From SCGC-AAA076-P13 sp964613455 (GTDB lineage: Bacteria; Pseudomonadota; Gammaproteobacteria; Magnimaribacterales; D2472), in the NCBI GenBank assembly GCA_964613455.1, contig CAZTGS010000001.1, positions 1 through 64,000 on the forward strand: a stretch of 64,000 nucleotides of DNA, in the 5' to 3' direction. Every line of letters begins with the position of its first letter. Within the stretch, counting starts at the first letter, position 1. Below are positions 1 through 9,014 of this stretch, in pieces. A model generated the notes under the pieces. The model was given only the letters and a program-made list of their open reading frames with translations, searched no databases and was not told the origin of the DNA. The position numbers and the translations under genes are program-made.

Positions 1-124
1 TGTACATGGAGGTGTAACTGCTATCAAACATCTTGTAATAGTAGGTAACATTCATATGCTTATTATGGTCGCACATGTCCTGGGTAACGGTTATTGGGTC
101 TGATGCGTAAGGGAATGCTTTCAT
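1..124 (-). CDS. Hotdog-fold acyl-CoA thioesterase, N-terminal part (cut by window edge)
   Basis: Reading the minus strand from the ATG at 124 gives 41 open codons to the window edge. The peptide begins MKAFPYASDPITVTQDMCDH and continues with NKHMNVTYYYKMFD. A Thr-Val-x-x-x-Asp-Met-Cys-Asp start followed by Asn-x-His-Met-Asn-Val-x-Tyr-Tyr is typical of 4-hydroxybenzoyl-CoA-type (YbgC/FadM-like) thioesterases, where the early Asp region and the helix starting at His-Met-Asn shape the active site. Members hydrolyse acyl-CoA thioesters in the cytoplasm; the substrate cannot be told from this fragment. No clear ribosome site precedes the ATG. The intrinsic terminator at 144-170 separates it from the TonB receptor upstream, so it probably has its own promoter in this short gap. 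Confidence 0.6.
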   Translation of the reverse strand, partial: MKAFPYASDPITVTQDMCDHNKHMNVTYYYKMFDSSYTSMY

Positions 125-143
125 AATATGGGTATTATGGAGC

Positions 144-170
144 AAAAAAAAAGCCCAGTAAACTGGGCTT
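144..170 (-). terminator. Intrinsic terminator of TonB receptor 1
   Basis: A perfect 9-bp stem (AAGCCCAGT / ACTGGGCTT at 151-159 and 162-170) with a 2-nt loop is followed, on the minus strand, by a run of nine T (plus-strand A at 144-152, overlapping the stem foot). It lies about 20 nt past the receptor stop codon, the usual place for a Rho-independent terminator. Confidence 0.85.
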
Positions 171-190
171 TAAAATATATTTTTTAAGTT

Positions 191-2968
191 CTAGAAACTT
201 GAACCAAAGTTAATTCCCCAAGTTCTAGGATCAGTAAATGCTGCATACATCTGGCCACCTTGAAGGTTACTAGCTGCACGTATTGAATTCATAAGTCTGT
301 CGTCTGCTAGGTTTTTAGCATAAACACCAACATACCAATCAGCATTATTAGGCTCATATCGAGTGATCATATCCCATTGCTTTTGCTCTGGAATATCAAA
401 TCTTTCATAACCAAACGGATCTCCGTTAGTATCACCTCTATATCTGTATGCTAATCTGACTGAGGTCATACCGTCTTTCATATTAAACATTTGTGTGAAA
501 GCAAGGCTATATTCTAGATCAGTTGTTCCTGGAAGTGTTTTACCTTTTAAGCTTTGCTCATTACCAAAAACTCCAGTAGGACAACCAACCGGAGACAGTC
601 CGTTAAAAGGAACATTACAGTTATAGCCAGCTGACTTAAACCATTGTTGAATAGTGCCTGCATCATCAGTGAATACACCAACATCAAGTCCGGGAGCAAG
701 GGTACCGCCTAGAACAGTTTTTCTAAATCCAGGTCCAGCAGGATCAAGATAGTTAATAGCCATAACATCACTAGTTATTTCGTTATCAGTAGCTAACCAG
801 GAAAAATCAATTTTAGAGGTTTCAGATAAATATACAGACATAAGCCCTTCGAAACCTGTAACTTCTGCATTAGCGTTGTAGTTATGCGATCCTGCATTTT
901 CAATGGTAGCTAATAGCATTCCATCATTCTTGTTATGGAAAAGATTCATATTAAGAAGCATAGCTCCATCAAGTAATATACTCTTCATTCCAAAATCAAG
1001 AACGCCTGTTTCTTCAGCTGCGTATCTGTCAGGATTATCTCCAGCATTCACACCACCAGCTTTAGTAGCTGTTGAGTAGCTTCCATAAACCATAACGTTA
1101 TCAGAAATATTATGTTGAAGAGCTAACTTGTAAGCAAAAGCATCATCAGCAACCTTGTCTTTATCCATCATGCCAGGACAATTTTCTTTGTTTGCATATG
1201 CTGAACATCCTCTAGCAATCCAACCAAGAGCTAATGTATCGTTGTAAGTTGTAGCCATAACTACATCATCGTTATAACGTGCTCCAATTGTAAGTTTAGT
1301 ATCCTCAGAAAGATCTACATAAACTTCTCCGTATAGAGCTTTAGATTTAATTCTAATGTTCTGTTGATTGTGAGTTCCTCTTTGATTTAATGGAACAATT
1401 ACATCAGGCAATGCCAAAACAGCATTAGTAGCCGCACCGTATGCTGCTGCATTAGCAAGAGATGGAGTTGTTTGTAAATTATTTAATGCATTTAGCATTG
1501 CTGCAATAGCTTGATAGGCTGGTACACCACCTTTCGCAGAGAAATCATATCCAGTAAGTGCAGCTAATGGGCCTGCATAAGGATGGAAACCAAAACTTCC
1601 AGCTACTTGAGTTGCCGCTGTTTGAACCATATATAAATTATCATTTCTTTGATCAAAATTGTAATATCCAACTGTGAAGTTTACAGGTCCATCATAATCA
1701 GAAACTAAGTTAATTTCTGCTTGATCAGACCATGTTGATACTTCTGAAAAGTCATATGCTCTATCGGTTGCGACAGTTTCACAAAATGAATACATATCTC
1801 CACCAAAACAGCCTTCAAATACAATCGGAGGAAGACCAAAACCTGCACCTAAACCTGTTAGTGGCACTGATGAAACACCACCGTCATTATCATTCATTTG
1901 ATTGAATTCTCTATCATCATATGAATATTTAACAATCATTCTTAAATTATCATTAATATCATGATTGAGTTCTAAGTTTGCAATTTGAACTTGTTGTCTA
2001 TGTACTGGGTTTCTATTTAAGTATTGAGCACCAAAATCTGTTGATCTGAGTCCTGTTGAAGGATAACGATTGTTAACCCCTGTACCGAAATCAAATAAAG
2101 TAATAAAGCCTAAAATTCCACCAATATGTCCACGACCGTCGGATGGTTGATTCATGAATCCTTTAGAGTATGGACTACAACCGAAGAATGCATCTGGCGC
2201 ACAATATGATAGTTCTTCTTGAGGTCTTTCATCTTCACTCTTTTGAGCTGAATAAGTAAATTTAAGACCTGTTGTATCGTTCATATCCCAGTCTACAGAC
2301 CATCTAACACCGACATCGTTTCTATCATCGTAACTAGTATTGTTATTAAGATTCATAACCATGCCATCTCTTGTATTAGTCATAACTGCTAATCTAGTTC
2401 TTACGCTGTCAGAAATAGGTAGGTTGATAACTGAATTTAATGTTTGTTTTCCCCAGCTTCCCATTTCAACATCAAAACTACCTTCTAATTCATTAGTAGG
2501 CCTTGCTGTAACTAAATTAATAACACCAGCAACTGAATTTCTTCCAAATAATGTACCTTGCGGTCCTTTTAGAACTTCGATTCTTTCAAGATCCATAAAT
2601 CCTAAATCGTTCATGTAACTAACGTTTGTGCTATGACCGTTTACTGATGTAACCATTGATGAAACAACAGCAGCACCAACACCGTATGAACCTATCCCCC
2701 TCATGCTCCAGGCTGATCCCGAACCAACTCCTTTAGCAACGCCTAAACCAGGAACAACTTCGGCTAAATCTGTCATGTCATAGATTTGTTCAGTAGACAG
2801 TTGGTCTGCTGTAAAAGCTTCAATTGAAATAGCTAGATCCTGAGTAGACTCAGCTTTTTTGGTTGCTGTAACAACTACTTCTTCAATTTCTTGAGAAGTG
2901 GCAGCAACAGAAATAAATACTATGCTAGATAGTAATGAGTTTTTTAAGAACTGATTGAGTGTCGACAT
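191..2968 (-). CDS. TonB-dependent outer-membrane receptor 1
   Basis: 925 residues. A signal peptide covers about residues 1-25, followed at 28-38 by a TonB-box-like segment (EEVVVTATKK). The plug domain runs to about residue 165 and holds the signature EVLKGPQGTLFGRN at 131-144. The rest is the 22-strand barrel, closing on a C-terminal Phe (FGSSF) as Bam substrates do. Receptors of this type import scarce ligands across the outer membrane using TonB-ExbBD energy; no tonB is in the window. The substrate is unknown: no siderophore, cobalamin or sugar-specific neighbour exists. The start is fixed by a GGGGGA ribosome site 6-11 nt upstream. It is the first of three tandem paralogues (see 3130-5841 and 5986-8874) and has its own terminator, so it is probably a separate transcript. 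Cys pairs in loops (for example CAPDAFFGC) are conserved among the three. Confidence 0.93.
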   Translation of the reverse strand: MSTLNQFLKNSLLSSIVFISVAATSQEIEEVVVTATKKAESTQDLAISIEAFTADQLSTEQIYDMTDLAEVVPGLGVAKGVGSGSAWSMRGIGSYGVGAAVVSSMVTSVNGHSTNVSYMNDLGFMDLERIEVLKGPQGTLFGRNSVAGVINLVTARPTNELEGSFDVEMGSWGKQTLNSVINLPISDSVRTRLAVMTNTRDGMVMNLNNNTSYDDRNDVGVRWSVDWDMNDTTGLKFTYSAQKSEDERPQEELSYCAPDAFFGCSPYSKGFMNQPSDGRGHIGGILGFITLFDFGTGVNNRYPSTGLRSTDFGAQYLNRNPVHRQQVQIANLELNHDINDNLRMIVKYSYDDREFNQMNDNDGGVSSVPLTGLGAGFGLPPIVFEGCFGGDMYSFCETVATDRAYDFSEVSTWSDQAEINLVSDYDGPVNFTVGYYNFDQRNDNLYMVQTAATQVAGSFGFHPYAGPLAALTGYDFSAKGGVPAYQAIAAMLNALNNLQTTPSLANAAAYGAATNAVLALPDVIVPLNQRGTHNQQNIRIKSKALYGEVYVDLSEDTKLTIGARYNDDVVMATTYNDTLALGWIARGCSAYANKENCPGMMDKDKVADDAFAYKLALQHNISDNVMVYGSYSTATKAGGVNAGDNPDRYAAEETGVLDFGMKSILLDGAMLLNMNLFHNKNDGMLLATIENAGSHNYNANAEVTGFEGLMSVYLSETSKIDFSWLATDNEITSDVMAINYLDPAGPGFRKTVLGGTLAPGLDVGVFTDDAGTIQQWFKSAGYNCNVPFNGLSPVGCPTGVFGNEQSLKGKTLPGTTDLEYSLAFTQMFNMKDGMTSVRLAYRYRGDTNGDPFGYERFDIPEQKQWDMITRYEPNNADWYVGVYAKNLADDRLMNSIRAASNLQGGQMYAAFTDPRTWGINFGSSF

Positions 2969-3042
2969 GGAAATCCCCCATAAATGTCAATTAATTATGA
3001 GTAGATTATGCTAATTAGGGCATAAATTAACTAAAAATTAAG

Positions 3043-3059
3043 TACAAATTTTATATATA
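3043..3059. promoter_or_regulatory. AT-rich element shared by TonB receptor promoters (copy 1)
   Basis: The 17-nt string TACAAATTTTATATATA lies 75 nt upstream of receptor 1 and recurs exactly at 5913-5929, 72 nt upstream of receptor 2. Here only one half of the palindrome found at receptor 2 is kept; the second half is replaced by an A run. The constant distance suggests a promoter core or operator half-site. Function is inferred. Confidence 0.4.
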
Positions 3060-3085
3060 AAAAAAAATGTTTTTTCAGTCATAAA

Positions 3086-3110
3086 AAAAGGCTGGGTAAA
3101 CCAGCCTTTT
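3086..3110 (-). terminator. Intrinsic terminator of TonB receptor 2
   Basis: Stem AAAAGGCTGG (3086-3095) pairs with CCAGCCTTTT (3101-3110) around a 5-nt loop, and the A run on the plus strand (3083-3089) gives the U tract on the minus-strand transcript. It sits 20 nt past the stop codon of receptor 2. The stem core GGCTGG/CCAGCC is identical to that of the receptor 3 terminator. Confidence 0.85.
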
Positions 3111-3129
3111 AATTTCTTAGGTTCTTATT

Positions 3130-5841
3130 TTAGAAAGTTGTTCCAAAAGTTAAGCCCCAAGTTCTAATATCAGTATATGTTAAGAACTGACTTCCACCTT
3201 GAAGGTTACTAGCAAAAGCTGCTCCTTGTTCAAAGACATCGTCAGCAAGGTTTTTACCCTCTAAAGCTAGATACCAATCAGCATCGTTTGGTTGATATGT
3301 TATTCTCATATCCCAAAACTTATGCTCACCCATACTACCTCTTTCTGAATTATACACATCACTCCATCTCTCAGATTGGAATCTATGAGTAAGTCTGAAA
3401 GATGTTACTCCATTATCTGAAATCACATCTTTATTAAGCGACATGCTGTATGAAAGTTCAGGTGAATTAGGTAATTCATTACCTGTAACATCTGTAGGTA
3501 TTCCTTGAGCGCCTGCAGGACAAGGAACGCCACCAGCAGGATTAAACGGTGCTCCACATAGAGATCCGGCGGACTTAAATAAGACTCCTTTATCAGTGAC
3601 CATGAATCTTACAACTCCTTGAGGATCTGCATTTACGCCAGCTGAGTTAAAGTTTGAAGCATTAAAAGGATTTAGTGGATTGATAAGACTGAAACTACCA
3701 ATTTCACTTTTTACAGCGAGCCAGTTAAAGTCAAATCTTACAGTTTCGCTTAAAAACATAATCATGTTTCCTTCGAAGCCTTTAACTTCTGCATCAACGT
3801 TATTATTTTTTGATCCAGCCTCAACGATAGATGAAATTAACATTCCCTTAGTGTCGTTTAAGAACGCAGTAGCATTAAGTAACATTGCTCCGTCTAAAAG
3901 GATGCTTTTTGTTCCAATCTCAAAAACACCAGTTTCTTCTTGAGCGTAAGGATCAGGAGTACCGGTAGAATTTGGGTTGTTACCACCAGCTTTTACAGCT
4001 GTTGTATAACTTGCATAAACCATTTGATTGTCAGATAAGTCATGCTGAAGAGCAAGCTTATAAGCTAAAGCATCGTCTGTTTCAGTAACTTGTGTTGGAT
4101 AGAATCCGTACTCACCAGATAATTTTTGAGACAGCGGGTATTTAGGGCAGCTAAAGAACGTTAGACATGAAGCAACACTATCTTTAACAGTATCGTCATT
4201 AAATCTAAGTCCAACTGTTAGCTTGGTAACATCTGAAAGATCAACATACATCTCACCAAATACAGCAAAAGACTTGCTTCTGACGTGGTCTTCATTTAAA
4301 AAGCCTTGAATATTAAGAGGTACTTCGAATTTAGGCTGACCTAGTAAAGCAAATATTCCTGGAGGTGCTAAAGAGGCTGGAGCCCCAAGAACCATCGCTG
4401 TGAAAAAGTCGGTACCGCCATAACCAGTTAAAGCACCACCAAATACTGGGATGTTATAAGGATGTTGAGCAGCAGCTCTAATCATATTCCATGAAGCTGT
4501 TTGCACTTGATATTGATTATTATTTCTTTGATCAAATGTATAAGCACCTGCTGTAAAGTTCACAGGACCGTCGTAGTCAGAAATAATAGTGATTTCAGCT
4601 TGTTGAGTGTCAGTTACAACGGTAGCAAATTCATAAGTTCTGTCTGAATCAACTGTTTCACAAAAATTAATTCCACCTGTATTACCAAAACAACCATTCC
4701 AAGAAATTGGTATTCCTGTTGTAGGTATAAGTCCAGGGAAAGGTTGAACAGATACAGAATAATCTTGGTCATTCATTTGCTGATAGTCTCTAGTTGAATA
4801 CGAATATTTAGCAATCAAACTTAAAGAGTCTGTAAGTTGAGTATCAAATTGTAACGTACTCATTTCAGCTACTTGTTTATGGATAGGTTCTCTATTTAAG
4901 TTTGCTAGTCTATAACTAGATGGAGTAATAGCACCCTCATAAGAATTTTTATCGGCTGTGAAATTTAGAGCACCAATAAGATTAAATAAAGCAGCTGTAC
5001 TTCCTCTTGAATCCGCCGGTGTATTCAATGTACCTTTTTCTAAAGGATGGCAACCAAGAACTGGATGCGGTTGACATTTCGATGTCGCTACATTTGATCT
5101 ATTGTCATCGCCCTCATATCTTTCATATGTGAATTGAAGAGTAGAATATTCTCCAAGATCTGCATCTATAGAAAATCTTGCACCGAATGCATCGATATCA
5201 TTAAAATCGTTTCCGGTATTAATATTTTTTGTCATACCGTCTCTTGTTTTTTGATTGAAAGCAAATCTAGTTCTAACGCTATCATTTATTGGCATGTTAA
5301 AAACCATATTTGTAGTTTGTGAATTTAAATTACCCATTTGAACACTTACAGACCCTTCTAATTCAGAAGTAGGTCTAGCAGTTATCATATTAATTAAACC
5401 AGCAACAGCATTTCTTCCAGACAAAGTACCTTGAGGTCCTTTTAGAACTTCAACACGCTCTACATCAAAAAAACCGATATCAGCAATAGTTGATGAGTTG
5501 TAGCTATGGCCGTTTGATGCTGTTACTACAGCTCCAACAACAGCAGCGCCAACACCGTACGAACCAGTTCCTCTTATAGAGTAAGCAGAACCAGAACCAA
5601 TACCTTTGGAAGTTATTAAGCCAGGAATAACTTCGGCTAAGTCATCTATGTTTTCAACCATATTATCTGCCAAGTCCTCCGCACTTAATGCCTCTATAGA
5701 TAAAGCAAGATCTTGAATAGACTCAGCTTTTTTTGTAGAAGTAACAACTACTTCTTCAATTTCTTGAGAAGTGGCAGCAAAAGAAATAATTACTATGCTA
5801 GATAATAAAGAATTTTTTAAATACAATTTTAGTTTTGACAT
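3130..5841 (-). CDS. TonB-dependent outer-membrane receptor 2
   Basis: 903 residues, built like receptor 1: signal peptide about 1-25, TonB-box-like EEVVVTSTKK at 29-38, plug motif EVLKGPQGTLSGRN at 131-144, then the barrel ending in FGTTF. It resembles receptor 3 most in the plug (GSYGVGAAVVGAVV in both). Conserved Cys pairs are CQPHPVLGC, GC...FCET and CGAPFN...CP, probably disulfides in surface loops. The start has an AAGGGGAA ribosome site 5-12 nt before the ATG. The upstream region (5842-5946) holds a perfect 32-bp palindrome and the terminator of receptor 3, so transcription is probably independent. The ligand is unknown; the three paralogues likely take related ligands. Confidence 0.93.
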   Translation of the reverse strand: MSKLKLYLKNSLLSSIVIISFAATSQEIEEVVVTSTKKAESIQDLALSIEALSAEDLADNMVENIDDLAEVIPGLITSKGIGSGSAYSIRGTGSYGVGAAVVGAVVTASNGHSYNSSTIADIGFFDVERVEVLKGPQGTLSGRNAVAGLINMITARPTSELEGSVSVQMGNLNSQTTNMVFNMPINDSVRTRFAFNQKTRDGMTKNINTGNDFNDIDAFGARFSIDADLGEYSTLQFTYERYEGDDNRSNVATSKCQPHPVLGCHPLEKGTLNTPADSRGSTAALFNLIGALNFTADKNSYEGAITPSSYRLANLNREPIHKQVAEMSTLQFDTQLTDSLSLIAKYSYSTRDYQQMNDQDYSVSVQPFPGLIPTTGIPISWNGCFGNTGGINFCETVDSDRTYEFATVVTDTQQAEITIISDYDGPVNFTAGAYTFDQRNNNQYQVQTASWNMIRAAAQHPYNIPVFGGALTGYGGTDFFTAMVLGAPASLAPPGIFALLGQPKFEVPLNIQGFLNEDHVRSKSFAVFGEMYVDLSDVTKLTVGLRFNDDTVKDSVASCLTFFSCPKYPLSQKLSGEYGFYPTQVTETDDALAYKLALQHDLSDNQMVYASYTTAVKAGGNNPNSTGTPDPYAQEETGVFEIGTKSILLDGAMLLNATAFLNDTKGMLISSIVEAGSKNNNVDAEVKGFEGNMIMFLSETVRFDFNWLAVKSEIGSFSLINPLNPFNASNFNSAGVNADPQGVVRFMVTDKGVLFKSAGSLCGAPFNPAGGVPCPAGAQGIPTDVTGNELPNSPELSYSMSLNKDVISDNGVTSFRLTHRFQSERWSDVYNSERGSMGEHKFWDMRITYQPNDADWYLALEGKNLADDVFEQGAAFASNLQGGSQFLTYTDIRTWGLTFGTTF

Positions 5842-5910
5842 GATTTCCCCTTTGAATGTCTATTAATATTAATAGATTAGGCTATTTATCAATCAAATAA
5901 TTATAAATTG

Positions 5911-5942
5911 TATACAAATTTTATATATATAAAATTTGTATA
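5911..5942. repeat. Perfect 32-bp palindrome upstream of TonB receptor 2
   Basis: The half-site TATACAAATTTTATAT is followed directly by its exact reverse complement, with no spacer. It starts 70 nt upstream of the receptor 2 start codon and includes the 17-nt element shared with the receptor 1 promoter. There is no U tract or GC in the stem, so it is not a terminator; the true terminator of receptor 3 lies just beyond it. Possible roles are an operator for a dimeric regulator, a promoter core or a cruciform-forming site. Confidence 0.7.
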
Positions 5943-5946
5943 TAAA

Positions 5947-5969
5947 AAAGGCTGGATGAACCAGCCTTT
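5947..5969 (-). terminator. Intrinsic terminator of TonB receptor 3
   Basis: AAAGGCTGG (5947-5955) pairs with CCAGCCTTT (5961-5969) around a 5-nt loop. The plus-strand A run just below it (5944-5949) supplies the U tract. It is 17 nt past the receptor 3 stop codon and is nearly identical to the terminator of receptor 2. Confidence 0.85.
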
Positions 5970-5985
5970 AAATTATGTTTAATAT

Positions 5986-8874
5986 TTAGAAGTTTGTCCT
6001 AAATGTTATTCCGTAAGTTCTTGGATCTGTATAAGTTGCAAACTGTGCCCCACCTTGAAGTGCACTAGAAGCAGCCCATGTTCCAACAAACTGATCATTA
6101 GCCATGTTTTTAATGTAGAACTGAAGGCTCCAATCAGAGTCATTAGGCTCGTAAGTAGCTGACATATCCCAGTACTTAGTTTCACCCATTCTTGCTCTAG
6201 CTTGATTAAATACGTTACCTTCTCTCTCGCCTTGATATCTGTATGCAAGTCTTAGTCTCGTAGAACCCTTATCACTAGTGAATTCATTATTTAATCCTAT
6301 GCTATAAGATGTTTTTGGCGACTGTGGTAATGTGTTACCGCTTATGGAAACCTTAGCACCTTGACCGGCAGGTGGACATGGAACTCCACCTAATGGATTG
6401 AAAGGAGCTAAACATATAAAACCAGCAGATTTAAATATTAAAACAGGATTGCCATCAGCACCGACACCCCAACCGTATGTGACTGCTCCGGCTGGATCAT
6501 ATGGAAGACTTTGAACACCAGTTGCACCTTGAGCTGGGACACAAACACCAAGTGCTGTAGCACAACCAGCTACTCCAGGAGTATACCCGCCAGGGTTAAG
6601 ATCTAAAGTGGCTACTATTCCAGCAGGATTTAAAGGATCTGGCATTGTTTGATCGCCAAGCTCACTTTCAACAATCAACCAACCTATGTCAAAGCTTGTA
6701 GATTCGCTTAAGAAAGCAACTACGTTACCTTCAAAACCTTTAATCTCAGCATCAACGTTGTAGTTAACAGATCCAGCATTTTCAATATTAGATATAAGCA
6801 TGCCTTTAGTATCATTCATGAATAATGTAGCGTTAAATAGCACTGCTCCATTAAATAATATGCTTTTAGTTCCTAATTCAAAAACTCCAGTTTCTTCTTT
6901 ATCATAAGGATCAGGTGTTGAGCCTATAACAGGATTATTTCCACCAGCCTTAGTAGCTGTTGTATAACTGAAGTAAAACATTTGATCGTCTGATACATCA
7001 TGCTGAATTGCAAATTTATAAGCTAAGCCATCATCCTTAACTGTTTCATACGTTGGGAAAAATCCGTATACGCCTGAATCCCACTGTGCTTGAGGGTAAT
7101 TAGGACAATCAAAATCTGTAAGACAAGTCATGATTGAATCTTTTACAGTGTCATCGTTATATCTAAGACCTACTGTAACTTTAGTAACATCGCTTAGGTC
7201 AAGATACATTTCTCCGTAAAGAGCTGTAGATTTAATTCTAACGTGATCATCATTATTATAACCTCTCATCTCGGTTGGTAAATGATATGGATTTATACCT
7301 TGAGCAGCTAGTAAACCAGATAAGCAAAAAGGATTCGTTGTTGCTGGGACGGCTGCAGCTCCAGCTCCTAATACACCTGAAGCACAAACAGCACTTCCTG
7401 CTAATCCACCTAAGACCCAAGTTTGATAAAATGGTATTCCACCATAAGCATCAAATGCTCCTCCGTATAGAGATTTTGAATAGGGATGAGCTGAAAAATC
7501 ACTTGTTAAACCCCAAGCAGCTGTTTGAACTTGATACCTGTTATGACTTCTGTTGTCATACATGTATGCACCTGCGACAAAATTAAAAGCTCCATCGTAA
7601 TCAGAAATGATATTTATTTCAGATTGGATGCCATTTGAGGTAGCGTTTGAGAACTCGTAGGTTCTTTCACTATTTACTAATTCTGTGAAACCATATTTAT
7701 TTCCATTAAAGTTTCCACCAAAATTTGCATTAAAACTAACAGGAGGAAGCCCGAAAGCACTTAAAATTCCTGGATATGGCTTGGTAGAATGCGAATAATC
7801 GTTATCACTCATATGATAGTAATCTCTTGAATTGTGAGACACTTTGGCTACAAGCGTTAATTGATCTGATAGTTCAGTGGTAAGTTCTAACATAGCGTTA
7901 GTCATTTCACTTTTATGAACCGGCACTCTATCTAAGTAAGATTGATTAAAGTTTTGAGGAACTAAAGTTCCAGCATATTGATTAACAAAAGCACTACCTT
8001 CTAAGCCCGCTACAAGATTAAATAATGCAGCAGTACTTCCTCTAGAATCAGCAGGCTGGTTTACAGACCCTACGGTTAAAGGGTTGCAACCAAATAAGCT
8101 ATGAGTTTCACAAAAAGGAGCTCCGATATTATTTCTATTATCATCAGCCTTATACATGTCATAAGTGAATTTAAGAGAAGTTGTATCGGTCATATCCCAA
8201 TCCATTGATAATCTTGCACCATATGCATCTTGGTCGTTATATTTACTGTTATCTCTTAAGTTAGTAGAAAATCCATCCCTTACTGCTGATGTAACTGCTA
8301 ATCTTGTTCTCAAAGTATCAGATATAGGCAAATTAAATACTGACGTTATCTCTTGCTTGTCGTAACTTCCGTTAGTAATAGATACACTTCCTTCTAATTC
8401 TGAAGTTGGTCTATTTGTAATAACATTAACAACACCTACGACAGCATTTCTTCCAAATAAAGTTCCTTGAGGTCCTTTTAGTACCTCAACCCGTGCAACA
8501 TCAAAATAACCAAGGTCATAAGCTGCTGAAGATCCTGTGTCATGTCCGTTGGTGGCTGATACTACAGCTCCAACAACAGCGGCCCCTACTCCGTATGATC
8601 CAGTTCCTCTTATTGCATATGAAACTCCTGAACCAATTCCTTTATCAGCAATTAACCCTGGAACGACTTGTGTTAAATCAGAAACATCACTAATGAGGTT
8701 TTCTTTCATACTTTCTTCTGTGAAAGCTTCAATTGATATAGCTAAGTCTTGAATAGACTCAGATTTTTTTGTAGCCGTTACCACGACTTCTTCAATTTCT
8801 TGAGAAACAACATTTAAAGAAACAAAAACAAGAAAACCTATACTAGCTAATGAATATCTAGATAATTTGTTCAT
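5986..8874 (-). CDS. TonB-dependent outer-membrane receptor 3
   Basis: 962 residues from the ATG at 8874. An in-frame ATG at 8895 would add seven residues, but the ribosome site AAGGGGG (8881-8887) lies between the two, just upstream of 8874, and the protein from there begins with a normal Lys/Arg-rich signal peptide (MNKLSRYSLASIGFLVFVSL). Then come a TonB-box-like EEVVVTATKK, the plug motif EVLKGPQGTLFGRN and the barrel ending in FRTNF. It shares with receptors 1 and 2 the loop motif CETHSLFGC and the block FKSAG..C..PFN, but the Cys pair found in the other two near GCFG...FCET is absent here (NANFGGNF...FTE). It also has a longer Ala/Gly/Pro-rich insert near residues 500-540. Ligand unknown. 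Confidence 0.93.
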   Translation of the reverse strand: MNKLSRYSLASIGFLVFVSLNVVSQEIEEVVVTATKKSESIQDLAISIEAFTEESMKENLISDVSDLTQVVPGLIADKGIGSGVSYAIRGTGSYGVGAAVVGAVVSATNGHDTGSSAAYDLGYFDVARVEVLKGPQGTLFGRNAVVGVVNVITNRPTSELEGSVSITNGSYDKQEITSVFNLPISDTLRTRLAVTSAVRDGFSTNLRDNSKYNDQDAYGARLSMDWDMTDTTSLKFTYDMYKADDNRNNIGAPFCETHSLFGCNPLTVGSVNQPADSRGSTAALFNLVAGLEGSAFVNQYAGTLVPQNFNQSYLDRVPVHKSEMTNAMLELTTELSDQLTLVAKVSHNSRDYYHMSDNDYSHSTKPYPGILSAFGLPPVSFNANFGGNFNGNKYGFTELVNSERTYEFSNATSNGIQSEINIISDYDGAFNFVAGAYMYDNRSHNRYQVQTAAWGLTSDFSAHPYSKSLYGGAFDAYGGIPFYQTWVLGGLAGSAVCASGVLGAGAAAVPATTNPFCLSGLLAAQGINPYHLPTEMRGYNNDDHVRIKSTALYGEMYLDLSDVTKVTVGLRYNDDTVKDSIMTCLTDFDCPNYPQAQWDSGVYGFFPTYETVKDDGLAYKFAIQHDVSDDQMFYFSYTTATKAGGNNPVIGSTPDPYDKEETGVFELGTKSILFNGAVLFNATLFMNDTKGMLISNIENAGSVNYNVDAEIKGFEGNVVAFLSESTSFDIGWLIVESELGDQTMPDPLNPAGIVATLDLNPGGYTPGVAGCATALGVCVPAQGATGVQSLPYDPAGAVTYGWGVGADGNPVLIFKSAGFICLAPFNPLGGVPCPPAGQGAKVSISGNTLPQSPKTSYSIGLNNEFTSDKGSTRLRLAYRYQGEREGNVFNQARARMGETKYWDMSATYEPNDSDWSLQFYIKNMANDQFVGTWAASSALQGGAQFATYTDPRTYGITFRTNF

Positions 8875-8880
8875 ACTTAA

Positions 8881-8887
8881 CCCCCTT
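8881..8887 (-). promoter_or_regulatory. Ribosome binding site deciding the start of TonB receptor 3
   Basis: AAGGGGG on the minus strand lies 6 nt before the ATG at 8874 and downstream of the alternative ATG at 8895, so translation should begin at 8874. Confidence 0.75.
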
Positions 8888-9014
8888 ACTGGCATATTTG
8901 AACTAATAGTTGTAAAAACTATATCATTAAATACGATATATATATAGAAAATAGATATATTAAATAAATTTAATTAATAGCTATAAATTATACATATTTG
9001 CGAAGGTTCTCTGA

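Noticed and set aside
7275..8752. Several plus-strand frames opposite TonB receptor 3
   Set aside because: Low-complexity Leu/Gln/Ser-rich translations that mirror the receptor codons; no start signals.
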